Shown one piece after another: positions 22,469 to 29,712 of a DNA stretch of 37,138 nucleotides; position 1 is the stretch's first letter, and each line of letters begins with the position of its first letter. Source of the DNA: a virus. The notes under the pieces are model-generated. The model was not told where the DNA came from. It was given only the letters and a program-made list of their open reading frames with translations, and did no database searches. The position numbers and the translations under genes were made by a program. The stretch is taken from the IMG/VR virus record IMGVR_UViG_3300025117_000157, positions 1-37,138 of that record, one strand, 5' to 3'.

Positions 22469-22606
22469 CTAAACTTTTGGTTTGGGTCTTTTTTTTACAT
22501 GCTCAGGGAGATTTTTAATACTCAAAGTTTTTTTCTCAAACTCTCGCGCAATTTCGGGGTGATGGACCCACATATAACCCCTTTGCGATTTGGATTGCCA
22601 TGGCAT
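22469..22606 (-). CDS. Small conserved phage protein, 45 aa
   Basis: The ATG at 22606 encodes MPWQSKSQRGYMWVHHPEIA, then EFEKKT, NLPEHVKK and a Lys/Pro tail. The pattern MP(F/W)xSKxQxxYMxxxxPEIAxxFxxKT is recurrent in phages just after the portal gene; function unknown, perhaps a head-assembly factor. It starts 4 nt after the portal stop and ends against the box at 22460-22468. Confidence 0.75.
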   Translation of the reverse strand: MPWQSKSQRGYMWVHHPEIAREFEKKTLSIKNLPEHVKKRPKPKV

Positions 22607-22610
22607 ATAT

Positions 22611-24566
22611 TTACCCACCCTTTACGGGAACTTCTCTTAACATCGACCTTTTGTTTTCGCTTCGGATTATTTCTTTTTCAATATCTATGGCGCCCTTGCG
22701 TTCCGTAGCCAGTCGGTCTGCATCTTTTTTAGCTTGGTCTTCTTCTTGTATTCCTTGCTGTTCTGCTTGCGCCGCTTGTTGTTGCATAGCGATAACTTCT
22801 TGCACTAATGGGTTGTCTTTGAATAGTAGTTGAGGGGCCTTTGCTTCTAACCAAACATTAGCGGCCACTTCTTTGGCGTTCGGCCATTCCAGACGCTCAT
22901 AGAGGTCTATGTTGGATATGCGATTCAGTGAGGCAAGCTCTAACGCTTGGTTGGCGATTGAAGTGCTGTCTTTTGGCAATAGGGAACCTTCTTTAACAGA
23001 AACAATAACTTTGGGCGGTATTGCGCCTTCAATGAATTGAAAGTCTTTGTCATAGACATAGAGCAGTTGCAGATACCAGTTATACCAATCGTCAGCCCAT
23101 TGCTCTAGGTATTCGGTAACACCGCCACCGATGCGGTCAGTGTCAAGACCTCGGCTCATTATCTTGCCCCGGACTGTTTCCTCGCCTTTTAGCCCAGCTT
23201 GAGATGAACCGCTTACGCCAAAAATATCTCTCATTCGCATTCTAATGTCATTTCGGTCGTTAAATACATCGGCTGGAAGTCCGACAGGGTTGTATTGGTC
23301 AATCGCTTCGCGCGGGGCGCCGTCGGGAATACAGACAACACCGCCTTTGCGTAGCGCTCGGGTAACACCAGTCGCTTGCTCTTTTGTAAGTCCCGCTCGG
23401 GCGAGAGAGACGACAAGACCGCCATTCATTCTGTCGGCGTTTTTGTCTATTTGTTTATCTCTTTTATTTATCCTGTCTTGATTGGCGAGGTTTTGACCGA
23501 TGAGAGATGTTTTATCCATTGGTTGGTCGCCTAGATTAAAGACTGACAGGAACGAGTATGGCATTTTTGGCACATTGAAATGGTTGATGCCTTTTGTTTC
23601 AACTGGTTCAGCCGTTGCATTGCCATAGTCGTCAACTGAAACGCCTTCGGAAGCAAGGTCGGTTACTTCGGGTATCTCTGTCTTGTCATAGTTCCAATGC
23701 GGATTTTTCTTTTTGAGAAGTATTGTTGATTCAAATTTCCAACACATGTATGTCGGAGTCCACCATTCCACAAATTGGATTTCAGTCGCTAGGTCGTCTT
23801 TTACTTTTTCTTTCAGTTTGGTAATTGCTTCGCCATTGCCTTTTTTTACAATCTTGCCTGTCTCAGGGTCTAGTTCGTCTTCTTGCTGTCCGATGGTGTT
23901 TAAGATTTTACTTGCTTCAAGTTTTCGGTATTCGCCTATTCGATTGCCGGTGTAGCCATCCTCGTCAATGGTTGCGCTAGGGTCAAGAATCATTTTCTTT
24001 GGGCGAACGATGCGATTGGTTGGTATGTCGTTATCCAAGTCCCAGCCGAACTTTGAAACACCGAGCTGATAAATAGCCCAGTGTCGCGCGCCTTTCTTTA
24101 GTTTCAAGCGTATTTTATTTTTGTCCGCTAGGTCGGCAAGACGATTCTTTACTTTCTCAACGAATTTTTCTTTTACAGGGTCGGATATTTCTGTGGCGTC
24201 TAGTGTGATAAGAGGGTCAGGGTTGCGTCTGGTTGCTTGGGGTAGAAATGTCTCAAGGGATTCAAAGACGAGGTTGTCCACCATCGCTCTTTGTTTATCA
24301 ACTCTCGGGCCTTCAAATTGTTTTCCGAGCCAGTATTTTTCGTTTTCTTCTATTTGTCTTTCCCATTCTGATTTTACCGGCGAATCTTTCCAGTCTTTTT
24401 CCCACTTGTCCGCCAATTTGACTATGTCCTCATCGGACATATTGAGCGTTAGCTCCGGGAGTTTTTCAGAGACGATGCCTTCTTTATTTTCAGAATCTAA
24501 AGACTTGGAGATTTTATTTATTCCATCTCCAAGAGAACTATAACCTGCTGTGTTTGGGTCATACAT
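22611..24566 (-). CDS. Portal protein, 651 aa
   Basis: The length suits podovirus portals. The N-terminal half has EENEKYWLGKQFEGPR, NLVFESLETFLPQATRRNP and a DPSATIDEDG beta-turn. The middle has PYSFLSVFNLGDQPMDKTSLIGQNLANQDRINKR, the long helical portal core. GVSGSSQAG and ETVRGKIMSRGLDTDR follow, then a C-terminal Gln/Glu-rich helix (about 595-645). It forms the dodecameric DNA channel that docks the terminase. The ATG at 24566 is preferred because a -10 TATACT ends 7 nt upstream, again suggesting a leaderless or near-leaderless late mRNA. Confidence 0.9.
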   Translation of the reverse strand: MYDPNTAGYSSLGDGINKISKSLDSENKEGIVSEKLPELTLNMSDEDIVKLADKWEKDWKDSPVKSEWERQIEENEKYWLGKQFEGPRVDKQRAMVDNLVFESLETFLPQATRRNPDPLITLDATEISDPVKEKFVEKVKNRLADLADKNKIRLKLKKGARHWAIYQLGVSKFGWDLDNDIPTNRIVRPKKMILDPSATIDEDGYTGNRIGEYRKLEASKILNTIGQQEDELDPETGKIVKKGNGEAITKLKEKVKDDLATEIQFVEWWTPTYMCWKFESTILLKKKNPHWNYDKTEIPEVTDLASEGVSVDDYGNATAEPVETKGINHFNVPKMPYSFLSVFNLGDQPMDKTSLIGQNLANQDRINKRDKQIDKNADRMNGGLVVSLARAGLTKEQATGVTRALRKGGVVCIPDGAPREAIDQYNPVGLPADVFNDRNDIRMRMRDIFGVSGSSQAGLKGEETVRGKIMSRGLDTDRIGGGVTEYLEQWADDWYNWYLQLLYVYDKDFQFIEGAIPPKVIVSVKEGSLLPKDSTSIANQALELASLNRISNIDLYERLEWPNAKEVAANVWLEAKAPQLLFKDNPLVQEVIAMQQQAAQAEQQGIQEEDQAKKDADRLATERKGAIDIEKEIIRSENKRSMLREVPVKGG

Positions 24567-24573
24567 TATTATC

Positions 24574-24615
24574 AGTATAATCTTTTTTCAGTTTGTCAAC
24601 AAGAGATGTGGATAA
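24574..24615 (-). promoter_or_regulatory. Late promoter with DnaA-box-like site ahead of the portal gene
   Basis: Box TTATCCACA (24607-24615, minus). Possible -35 is TTGTTG (24597-24602) with 17 bp to TATACT (24574-24579). The overlapping TTGACA (24594-24599) is a better hexamer but only 14 bp from that -10. The ATG is 7 nt downstream. It is probably the main start of the late operon. Confidence 0.6.
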
Positions 24616-24648
24616 CTACCACCCCCTTTTACCTCCCCTTTTACCTTA

Positions 24649-24885
24649 TTATCTTAAACTTCTAAAAAAACTTTCTTGTCTCTCGGATTCAATCCATTCC
24701 GAGCTTTTATATTTCTCTTCAAAATAAACAGCATTGCACTTTTTACAGAAATCCCATTGTTTATAATAAAATGTTTTATTTCTTGGTGGTGTAGTTCTTT
24801 TTCTTATAACACAATTACCATTACATTTTGGACAAATTCTTCCTAAACCTATTTCTATTTTTTTATTCCAAGCTACTTTGCTCAT
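24649..24885 (-). CDS. Zinc-ribbon protein, 78 aa
   Basis: CPKC (about 18-21) with a further C near 25, and CKKC (about 47-50), frame a four-cysteine ribbon. The sequence between is basic (VIRKRTTPPRNKTFYYKQWDF). It may be a nucleic-acid-binding adaptor. It starts 1 nt after the stop of the ribbon-helix-helix gene, so the two are co-transcribed. Downstream (24616-24648) is a pyrimidine-rich spacer before the portal promoter. Confidence 0.65.
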   Translation of the reverse strand: MSKVAWNKKIEIGLGRICPKCNGNCVIRKRTTPPRNKTFYYKQWDFCKKCNAVYFEEKYKSSEWIESERQESFFRSLR

Positions 24886-24886
24886 T

Positions 24887-25015
24887 TTATTTTTTCTTTA
24901 ATAATTCTAATAAAAACATATTCCAAGAAAGTCCCGACTTCTTTCTTTTGTCTTTTAACCTTTTCCAAGTTTTGTCGTCTATTCTTAAACATTTATTTGT
25001 ATAATGTTTGTCTCT
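24887..25015 (-). CDS. Ribbon-helix-helix-like DNA-binding protein, 42 aa core
   Basis: The ATG at 25015 gives MRDKHYTNKCLRIDDKTWKRL..., with a KCLRIDDKTW strand followed by two helices ending SGLSWNMFLLELLKKK, the Arc/MetJ/CopG ribbon-helix-helix pattern. An in-frame TTG at 25081 would add 22 residues that do not look like part of the fold. Probably a small dimeric transcription regulator. It sits at the join between the early arm and the late operon, so control of the early/late switch is a reasonable guess. Confidence 0.55.
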   Translation of the reverse strand, partial: RDKHYTNKCLRIDDKTWKRLKDKRKKSGLSWNMFLLELLKKK

Positions 25016-25081
25016 CATAATTGTAATGCTATTGCATATGCTAAAACCCAACTCCCAAGCCGTTTTCCACTCCGAGTTCAA

Positions 25082-25280
25082 GTTAATTAAGATACTGTCC
25101 TTGATTGAAGTATTACCCCTTGTATTCCCTTTAATTAAAAGGAATTAAGAGAAAGTATTAAAATAAAAAGAGCAAAACTGGAAACTTGAACTGCGGAGAC
25201 TTGAATCCGTATTGCTTACTTTCCCCATACATTTAAAGTCCTATGGTATCTAGTAAAAAGATTTGGGCGACTGTGAACAC
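25082..25280. other. Intergenic stretch with T-arm-like motifs
   Basis: No ORF worth calling. On the minus strand GGATTCAAGTCTCC and CAGTTCAAGTTTCC occur in tandem. Both resemble tRNA T-arms, but no acceptor or anticodon stems can be completed. CCATA/TATGG and GGAAA/TTTCC pairings are also present. It may be a tRNA relic or part of a structured RNA extending past the terminator at 25281-25313. Confidence 0.3.
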
Positions 25281-25313
25281 AAAAATCGCCTTCCTAATAA
25301 AAGGTCGGCGACT
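25281..25313 (-). terminator. Intrinsic terminator after the 37-aa ORF
   Basis: On minus, AGTCGCC pairs with GGCGATT (one G-U) across a 16-nt loop and is followed by TTTTT. The stop codon of the 37-aa ORF lies in the loop. Confidence 0.65.
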
Positions 25314-25407
25314 TCTGGTTCTGGTTAAAAGAACAGTTATACACTAACATATCTGCGGAAATTCCGCAAGGTAGAAAACATACAATTGTTCTTTTTCTTT
25401 TAACCAT
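25294..25407 (-). CDS. Possible 37-aa leaderless ORF (or small RNA)
   Basis: The ATG at 25407 lies exactly 6 nt after a -10 (TATGAT). It encodes MVKRKRTIVCFLPCGISADM and ends in the terminator loop. The transcript contains TGCGGA/TCCGCA and a long-range GGTTAAAAG/CTTTTAACC pairing, so it may act as RNA rather than protein. A complete unit is visible (box, promoter, start, terminator), but no protein family is recognised. Confidence 0.4.
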   Translation of the reverse strand: MVKRKRTIVCFLPCGISADMLVYNCSFNQNQKSPTFY

Positions 25408-25413
25408 ATCCAC

Positions 25414-25455
25414 ATCATATTCTCTATAAAATAAAAGTCAAGCAAATGTGGATAA
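25414..25455 (-). promoter_or_regulatory. DnaA-box promoter of the 37-aa unit
   Basis: Box TTATCCACA (about 25447-25455), 5 bp TTTGC, TTGACT (25436-25441), 16-bp spacer, TATGAT (25414-25419), 6 nt, ATG. The box abuts the TAG of the HTH gene. Coordinates may be off by one base. Confidence 0.75.
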
Positions 25456-25797
25456 CTAATCTATTGGCGAGCGGGCAATATCACTTCTTTTTTTCCAATT
25501 CCTTGCTTTTTCTTCGGCGACATAATCTTTGTAACTCTTGCTGGGATTTATGACCTCGCCATCATCATCTGGGTTTGAAATTCTCTCTGCCCTATCCCCA
25601 ACTTCTATGTGAAGTATTTTTGGTCTTTTCTTTTGTGTTCTAATTTGGGTAATTCCAGCTTTTTGGCAATGATATAATATCGTGGTATGGTCTTTCCCGA
25701 AGAATTTTCCGATTTCAATAGAAGAATACCCTTGTCGCCTCATTTCTATGGCTTCTTTAATACTTTCTTTATTCATCCTGTGTTGTCCTAGTTTCAT
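25456..25797 (-). CDS. HTH protein with DnaA-domain-IV-like signature, 113 aa
   Basis: Residues about 12-48 form a helix-turn-helix: SIKEAIEMRRQGYSSIEIG, then KFFGKDHTTILYHCQKAG. The string FGKDHTT matches the FGxRDHTT signature with which DnaA domain IV reads TTATNCACA, although the basic loop and AAA+ domain of DnaA are absent. The C-terminal half is charged with no recognised fold. TTATCCACA boxes occur throughout this genome, one touching this gene's stop codon. I infer a phage regulator of those boxes. Its position after the large terminase and overlap of 4 nt show co-expression with it. The alternative is a generic phage HTH protein. Confidence 0.7.
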   Translation of the reverse strand: MKLGQHRMNKESIKEAIEMRRQGYSSIEIGKFFGKDHTTILYHCQKAGITQIRTQKKRPKILHIEVGDRAERISNPDDDGEVINPSKSYKDYVAEEKARNWKKRSDIARSPID

Positions 25798-27443
25798 AAT
25801 CGCCAGTCATCGTTATCTTCAGCTTCCATTTCATCAAATTGCTTGTCAAACATTTTCTTGGGGTTGAAGTCCACCGTCTGGTCGGGGTTTATCTCGTAGC
25901 TGTTGGACTTTCTTTCGTCTGTCGGCTCTACAATCATTCCCATACCCGCGAAACGGCTCATACCAGCCCTCCAAGCGACCGATGCGAGAACCAAATGGTC
26001 GCGACCGCTTCTGACCCACTTATAGCCCTTTACTTGGTTAGTGTCGGGGTCTAGCACTTTCATTTTTGATAAATTGTTCCAATCAAGCCAATAGGAATAC
26101 CAGTCTTCTTCAGTTCCGTGAACAGGTATTCGTTTGTTTCTAAATTCATCCACCACCAATTGTATGCCTCTGTTGCGTTCCACTTTGACTGTTCTATGGT
26201 CATCGCCTTTTCCGAATGTGAAGATTTCCTCTTGATTGCGGTCGCCTACGAAGTAAACAAGAAACACACGACCAACCCAGCGTTCAGCGAATGCCCGGGA
26301 GCCGATGAGATCGCCACCGGCGTCTATAAATGCAATACACTTTTTCCAACGTTCCATTATGTCATCAAGAGCTTTGTAATCGGTGCAATCGCCTTGAAAG
26401 AACAAGCCCTGTCTATTTCCCAGCACATAATCCAAGCGAAGTCCGGTGTCTATGCCCATTACGATACGCTCGTCAGTGTCAGGCGCCCATATCTTGCCCG
26501 TTAGGTTTTGGAAGAAGCTGTTGCGAAGCAGTTTTGAGGAGCCGTCAGCATATGGCAGTCCGAGTATTTTGGTATAAAAGAATTCAGGCGTGGTATCTTT
26601 GTTTTGGTATTTATCAACTATGTATTCGGCGGAAATCCATGGGGCAATGAGTAGTGGCACCCAGTATCCCGATATGGGTCTGTCGGGATATTTCGCCACC
26701 CATTGACCCTCTCGTCTTACATAATTTGGCAACTCTTTTCGGCACTTTTTGCATATAAATATTTTCTTTTCAAGGTCTATGGACATCTTCTTCGGTTCTT
26801 CCGTGTTCCATGAGAGGTATTGCCAATGGTTGCAGTGAGGACATTTGACAAACCAATGTTTTTGGTCTGACGCAAGCCACCAATTATGTACACCGGTTTC
26901 AGGAAGCGAGGGATGAGAGAAGACATGAGTTTGTTTCAACTTGGAGTGTTGCAAACGGGCTTGATAGTCAGCGATAATGTCCAACCTGCTTGCATCCAAC
27001 TCATCATGAATTAACCTATCCGCAGGAGTCATCATCGCGCTTTTTTTTGTCCAACTTCCACGATAATATATCATCGCATCGCCAACCTGCTTTGATTCTA
27101 CCGAGTCCTTATCTTTCACATCTTTGAGCATGCAAGGATTATTTGCAATGATACGATTAGTCTTTCCGCCAACCATTACTCTAACATCGCTATCTGTCGG
27201 AAGAGTGTAGACTTGGTCTATATTATATTTCTTGGCATCAAAATGACTCTTCAACATTTCGCAGGTTGTCATTCCAATCTGCGCCGCTTTCATCACGACA
27301 AGGTTCTGCGCTTGGTCGCCGTATATGTCAAAGAGAAAAGGGTGATTGTCAAATTCAATCGGCTCGCCTTTTTCGTTCTTTATCTTTTCGGTGATGAGCC
27401 AATCGTGTATGTCCAAAAAATTTTCTTCAGAATTTGCCAGCAT
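25794..27443 (-). CDS. terL: Terminase large subunit (GpA-type), 549 aa
   Basis: Packaging motor with an N-terminal ATPase and a C-terminal nuclease. Walker A-like MKAAQIGMTT (51-60) has the GpA-family form; Walker B is LIHDEL (144-149). The zinc-finger insertion typical of GpA has CPHC (201-204) and CKKC (231-234). Nuclease acids are D332 (GIDTG), D374 (AFIDAGGD) and probably D482 (RDHLVLA). Full length for the family. It cleaves concatemers and docks to the portal encoded downstream. GpA-type enzymes often make cohesive ends, but here the map suggests circular permutation, so the end type is open. Confidence 0.92.
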   Translation of the reverse strand: MLANSEENFLDIHDWLITEKIKNEKGEPIEFDNHPFLFDIYGDQAQNLVVMKAAQIGMTTCEMLKSHFDAKKYNIDQVYTLPTDSDVRVMVGGKTNRIIANNPCMLKDVKDKDSVESKQVGDAMIYYRGSWTKKSAMMTPADRLIHDELDASRLDIIADYQARLQHSKLKQTHVFSHPSLPETGVHNWWLASDQKHWFVKCPHCNHWQYLSWNTEEPKKMSIDLEKKIFICKKCRKELPNYVRREGQWVAKYPDRPISGYWVPLLIAPWISAEYIVDKYQNKDTTPEFFYTKILGLPYADGSSKLLRNSFFQNLTGKIWAPDTDERIVMGIDTGLRLDYVLGNRQGLFFQGDCTDYKALDDIMERWKKCIAFIDAGGDLIGSRAFAERWVGRVFLVYFVGDRNQEEIFTFGKGDDHRTVKVERNRGIQLVVDEFRNKRIPVHGTEEDWYSYWLDWNNLSKMKVLDPDTNQVKGYKWVRSGRDHLVLASVAWRAGMSRFAGMGMIVEPTDERKSNSYEINPDQTVDFNPKKMFDKQFDEMEAEDNDDWRL

Positions 27444-27444
27444 T

Positions 27445-28461
27445 TTATTTGGTGTATTTAAGTATGTGTGCTATAACTTCCACATTAAACGCATTTCCAA
27501 GAACTTTATATCTCTGCGTATTGCTGACCCCTTCCGTATAATTATCGGGCAAGGACTGCAATCGCTCGCACTCCACTGGCGTTAATTTCCTGATAATTTC
27601 ATTCTCTGAAAGTTTGTTGTTGTATTCCCAAGAAGAAGAAAGTGTAGGCACTTTCCCATTCAACGCTCTTTTGCCATCAGCGTTCTTTCCTCGAGGGGTT
27701 TGGACAATGTAAAGCCCTGTTTTAGGCCCCCTACCGCCACCGAGAGCGGAAAGTCCGACGGACTTTCCTTCAGGCGAGTATATCCTGTCTCCCTGACCGC
27801 CCTTGTTTATACTTCCGATACGGATTGTGTCCCAATTATGCTTATTGTATATTCCACTTCCTCTGCCAGAAGAACGAACAGTATTTGATTTCGGTCTGAT
27901 TGTAAAAGTATCGTCCACGCTCGGCTCTAAAATATCTTTCAAGAAGATACCTCTATCGTCTGGCAATTTCACATTCGGGATATTCGTCCAAAACAAGCGT
28001 TTTCTATTTTGAGCAGACACCAATGCGGCGTTTATCATTATTGGCTCTACTCCAAGCTCTTTAGTGATAATGTCCTTCGCTTCTTTAGGCATTGAGGCGA
28101 CATTCTCAAGAATAAACCACTTCGGTTTCACTTCTTTGAGAATACGGACATACTCCCAAAACAAACCACTTCGTTCGCCGTCTAATCCTTTCCTATTTTT
28201 TTGAGCAATGGAAAGGTCTTGGCAGGGACTTCCACCAATTAAAAGGTCAATTCTCGGACGACTTACTCCGTGGAAAGTTAGTCCATTTACTTCTTTCACA
28301 TCCCCAAGCTGTATCGTATCGGGATAGTTCTTTTGGGCAATCTGGATAGCATACTTGTCCACTTCACTGGCATAGTAAAGTTCAACAGGAATACCCGCCC
28401 TTTCTAGGGCTACTCTGGCACAAGAAATTCCATCAAAAATACTTAAAATTTTCATATTCAT
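27445..28461 (-). CDS. dcm: DNA (cytosine-5) methyltransferase, 338 aa
   Basis: All main C5-MTase motifs are present: I (IFDGISC, 8-14), IV with catalytic Cys80 in GGSPCQDLS (77-84), VI FILENV (116-121), VIII QNRKRLF (151-157) and IX/X at the C-terminus (LTPVECERLQSLP and YKVLGNAFNVEV). The target-recognition region between about 160 and 270 is short. No restriction endonuclease is beside it, so it is an orphan enzyme that probably protects phage DNA. It lies between the terminase genes, overlapping none and spaced 1 nt from both. Confidence 0.93.
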   Translation of the reverse strand: MNMKILSIFDGISCARVALERAGIPVELYYASEVDKYAIQIAQKNYPDTIQLGDVKEVNGLTFHGVSRPRIDLLIGGSPCQDLSIAQKNRKGLDGERSGLFWEYVRILKEVKPKWFILENVASMPKEAKDIITKELGVEPIMINAALVSAQNRKRLFWTNIPNVKLPDDRGIFLKDILEPSVDDTFTIRPKSNTVRSSGRGSGIYNKHNWDTIRIGSINKGGQGDRIYSPEGKSVGLSALGGGRGPKTGLYIVQTPRGKNADGKRALNGKVPTLSSSWEYNNKLSENEIIRKLTPVECERLQSLPDNYTEGVSNTQRYKVLGNAFNVEVIAHILKYTK

Positions 28462-29073
28462 TTATCGTTCTCCATCTTGTTTAGCTTTATTTTTGCTTCG
28501 CTCCAGCATTCGTTGTTTTAGTTTTTCTCGGAATTCTTGGACAAGTTCTTGGTCTTCTTGGTGGAGTTCTTCACTTGGCTCTCTTTTTACCATTACTCCC
28601 TCTGTGGGTTCACCAAGTTCCGCTTTTATCATATCCCAAGCTGTTTTTATTTCTTTATAAAAAGGCAGTTTTTCTACAATGACAGGATTTCCTTCTTCAT
28701 CAAAGACCTGTGTGCCGCCTTTTCTAAACACAATTTGATATTGTGGCTCTAAAAGTTTCTGCGCCACTTGTAATGCTTTTATTTTAGAGTCTTCAAGTGA
28801 TTCAATGACTTTTTCCGCTCTTTCTTTTCTAATTTTTGCTAATTTTTTCTGAAAATCATATTTATGCTTATAAAAACCAATCTGAACATTTGACTTAAAT
28901 AGACATTCTCTATCTAAAATCATAGAGGAGACATTGCCACTGTGCTTATCATATATTGCAAAGAGCATTCCTTGTTCTTCTTCAGAAAGTTCTCTATAAA
29001 CTGGCGCTTTTGGCTTTTCTTTTTTTTTAACTTCCTTCTTTGGCTCTATTAAGTTTTCTTGCGGTGTGTTCAT
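28462..29073 (-). CDS. Candidate terminase small subunit, 203 aa
   Basis: The N-terminus is Lys/Glu-rich. A helical region (ELSEEEQGMLFAIYDKHSGNVSSMIL) follows, with the helix-turn-helix feel of small terminases that bind the packaging site. Next is an oligomerisation-like helix (KLAKIRKERAEKVIESLEDSKIKALQVAQKLL) and a basic, disordered C-terminus. No strict family match can be claimed. Assignment comes from size, architecture and placement before the large terminase, split from it by the methyltransferase gene. The start overlaps the previous stop (ATGA). Confidence 0.6.
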   Translation of the reverse strand: MNTPQENLIEPKKEVKKKEKPKAPVYRELSEEEQGMLFAIYDKHSGNVSSMILDRECLFKSNVQIGFYKHKYDFQKKLAKIRKERAEKVIESLEDSKIKALQVAQKLLEPQYQIVFRKGGTQVFDEEGNPVIVEKLPFYKEIKTAWDMIKAELGEPTEGVMVKREPSEELHQEDQELVQEFREKLKQRMLERSKNKAKQDGER

Positions 29074-29312
29074 ACTTCATATTTTATAGTTCCCTTGTGA
29101 ATTATAACACTTACCAATCCAGTAGCATAGAGTTTTCGGACTTGCCCGCACCAGCAACAGCCGATTACAACATGAGCGGAGTTATGAACCGGTCGGAATG
29201 AAACATCATTGTCTACATCTTGCTTTATTGGAAAGAAATTATGCTTACAATCGTTTTTTTGGGGGTTATTATTATGTTGTGGAGTATCTCCACCAGTAGT
29301 TTGATTATTCAT
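29070..29312 (-). CDS. Small cysteine/histidine protein, 80 aa
   Basis: A polar N-terminus rich in Asn and Gln (1-20) precedes a domain with CKHNFF, then VHNSAHVVIGCCWCGQVRKLYATG. CCWC with upstream Cys and His could bind one zinc ion. Function is unknown. It overlaps both neighbours by a few bases within the minus-strand operon. Confidence 0.6.
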   Translation of the reverse strand: MNNQTTGGDTPQHNNNPQKNDCKHNFFPIKQDVDNDVSFRPVHNSAHVVIGCCWCGQVRKLYATGLVSVIIHKGTIKYEV

Positions 29313-29712
29313 TTGCTTTATCTTTTATCATTTTATAAGCCGCGTTTGACCCTATTATACTACCATATGTCGGACTTGACAATATCGTTGCCATATTGCG
29401 AAGCACTTTGTCTCTGCGGTTTCTGTCTTTTTGGATTTGGCATATAAATTTGTATTGGTTGGCGTAGGCTTCCACTTCTTGCTGAATGCGGAATAGTCCG
29501 TCATTTAGGTATCTGTCCCACCAGCCATCAGGGTCGTTGCCTTGCTGTATGCAGTGCGTTTCCTCGTGAATCATCAGGTCGGGTGTGATACTTCCACCAC
29601 TTCGGTTGTAAATTGTGTCCCCGTAGGTGTATATGGCATTGTCAGTCGGTTGCATGCCAGCTTGTAGGATTTTGTCGTATATTGGCGGGCATTCGTTTGC
29701 TATAATTTTCAT
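29305..29712 (-). CDS. Putative zinc metallopeptidase-like protein, 135 aa
   Basis: HEETH (49-53) is an HExxH zinc motif, with a downstream glutamate in QQEVEAYANQY (about 77-87) as possible third ligand, a gluzincin/peptidase arrangement. The surroundings (TYGDTIYNRSGGSITPDLMIHEETHCIQQG) are conserved-looking in uncultured phages. It lacks a signal peptide and a propeptide, so it would act in the cytoplasm, perhaps in maturation or host takeover. Enzymatic activity is unproven. It overlaps the GroEL gene end by 4 nt. Confidence 0.65.
   Translation of the reverse strand: MKIIANECPPIYDKILQAGMQPTDNAIYTYGDTIYNRSGGSITPDLMIHEETHCIQQGNDPDGWWDRYLNDGLFRIQQEVEAYANQYKFICQIQKDRNRRDKVLRNMATILSSPTYGSIIGSNAAYKMIKDKANE

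Noticed and set aside
24594-24599. TTGACA as the certain -35 of the portal promoter
   Set aside because: It is only 14 bp from the best -10, so the exact -35 is left open.
25082-25280. tRNA gene on the minus strand
   Set aside because: Two T-arm-like motifs are present, but no 7-bp acceptor stem or proper anticodon arm can be drawn around either.
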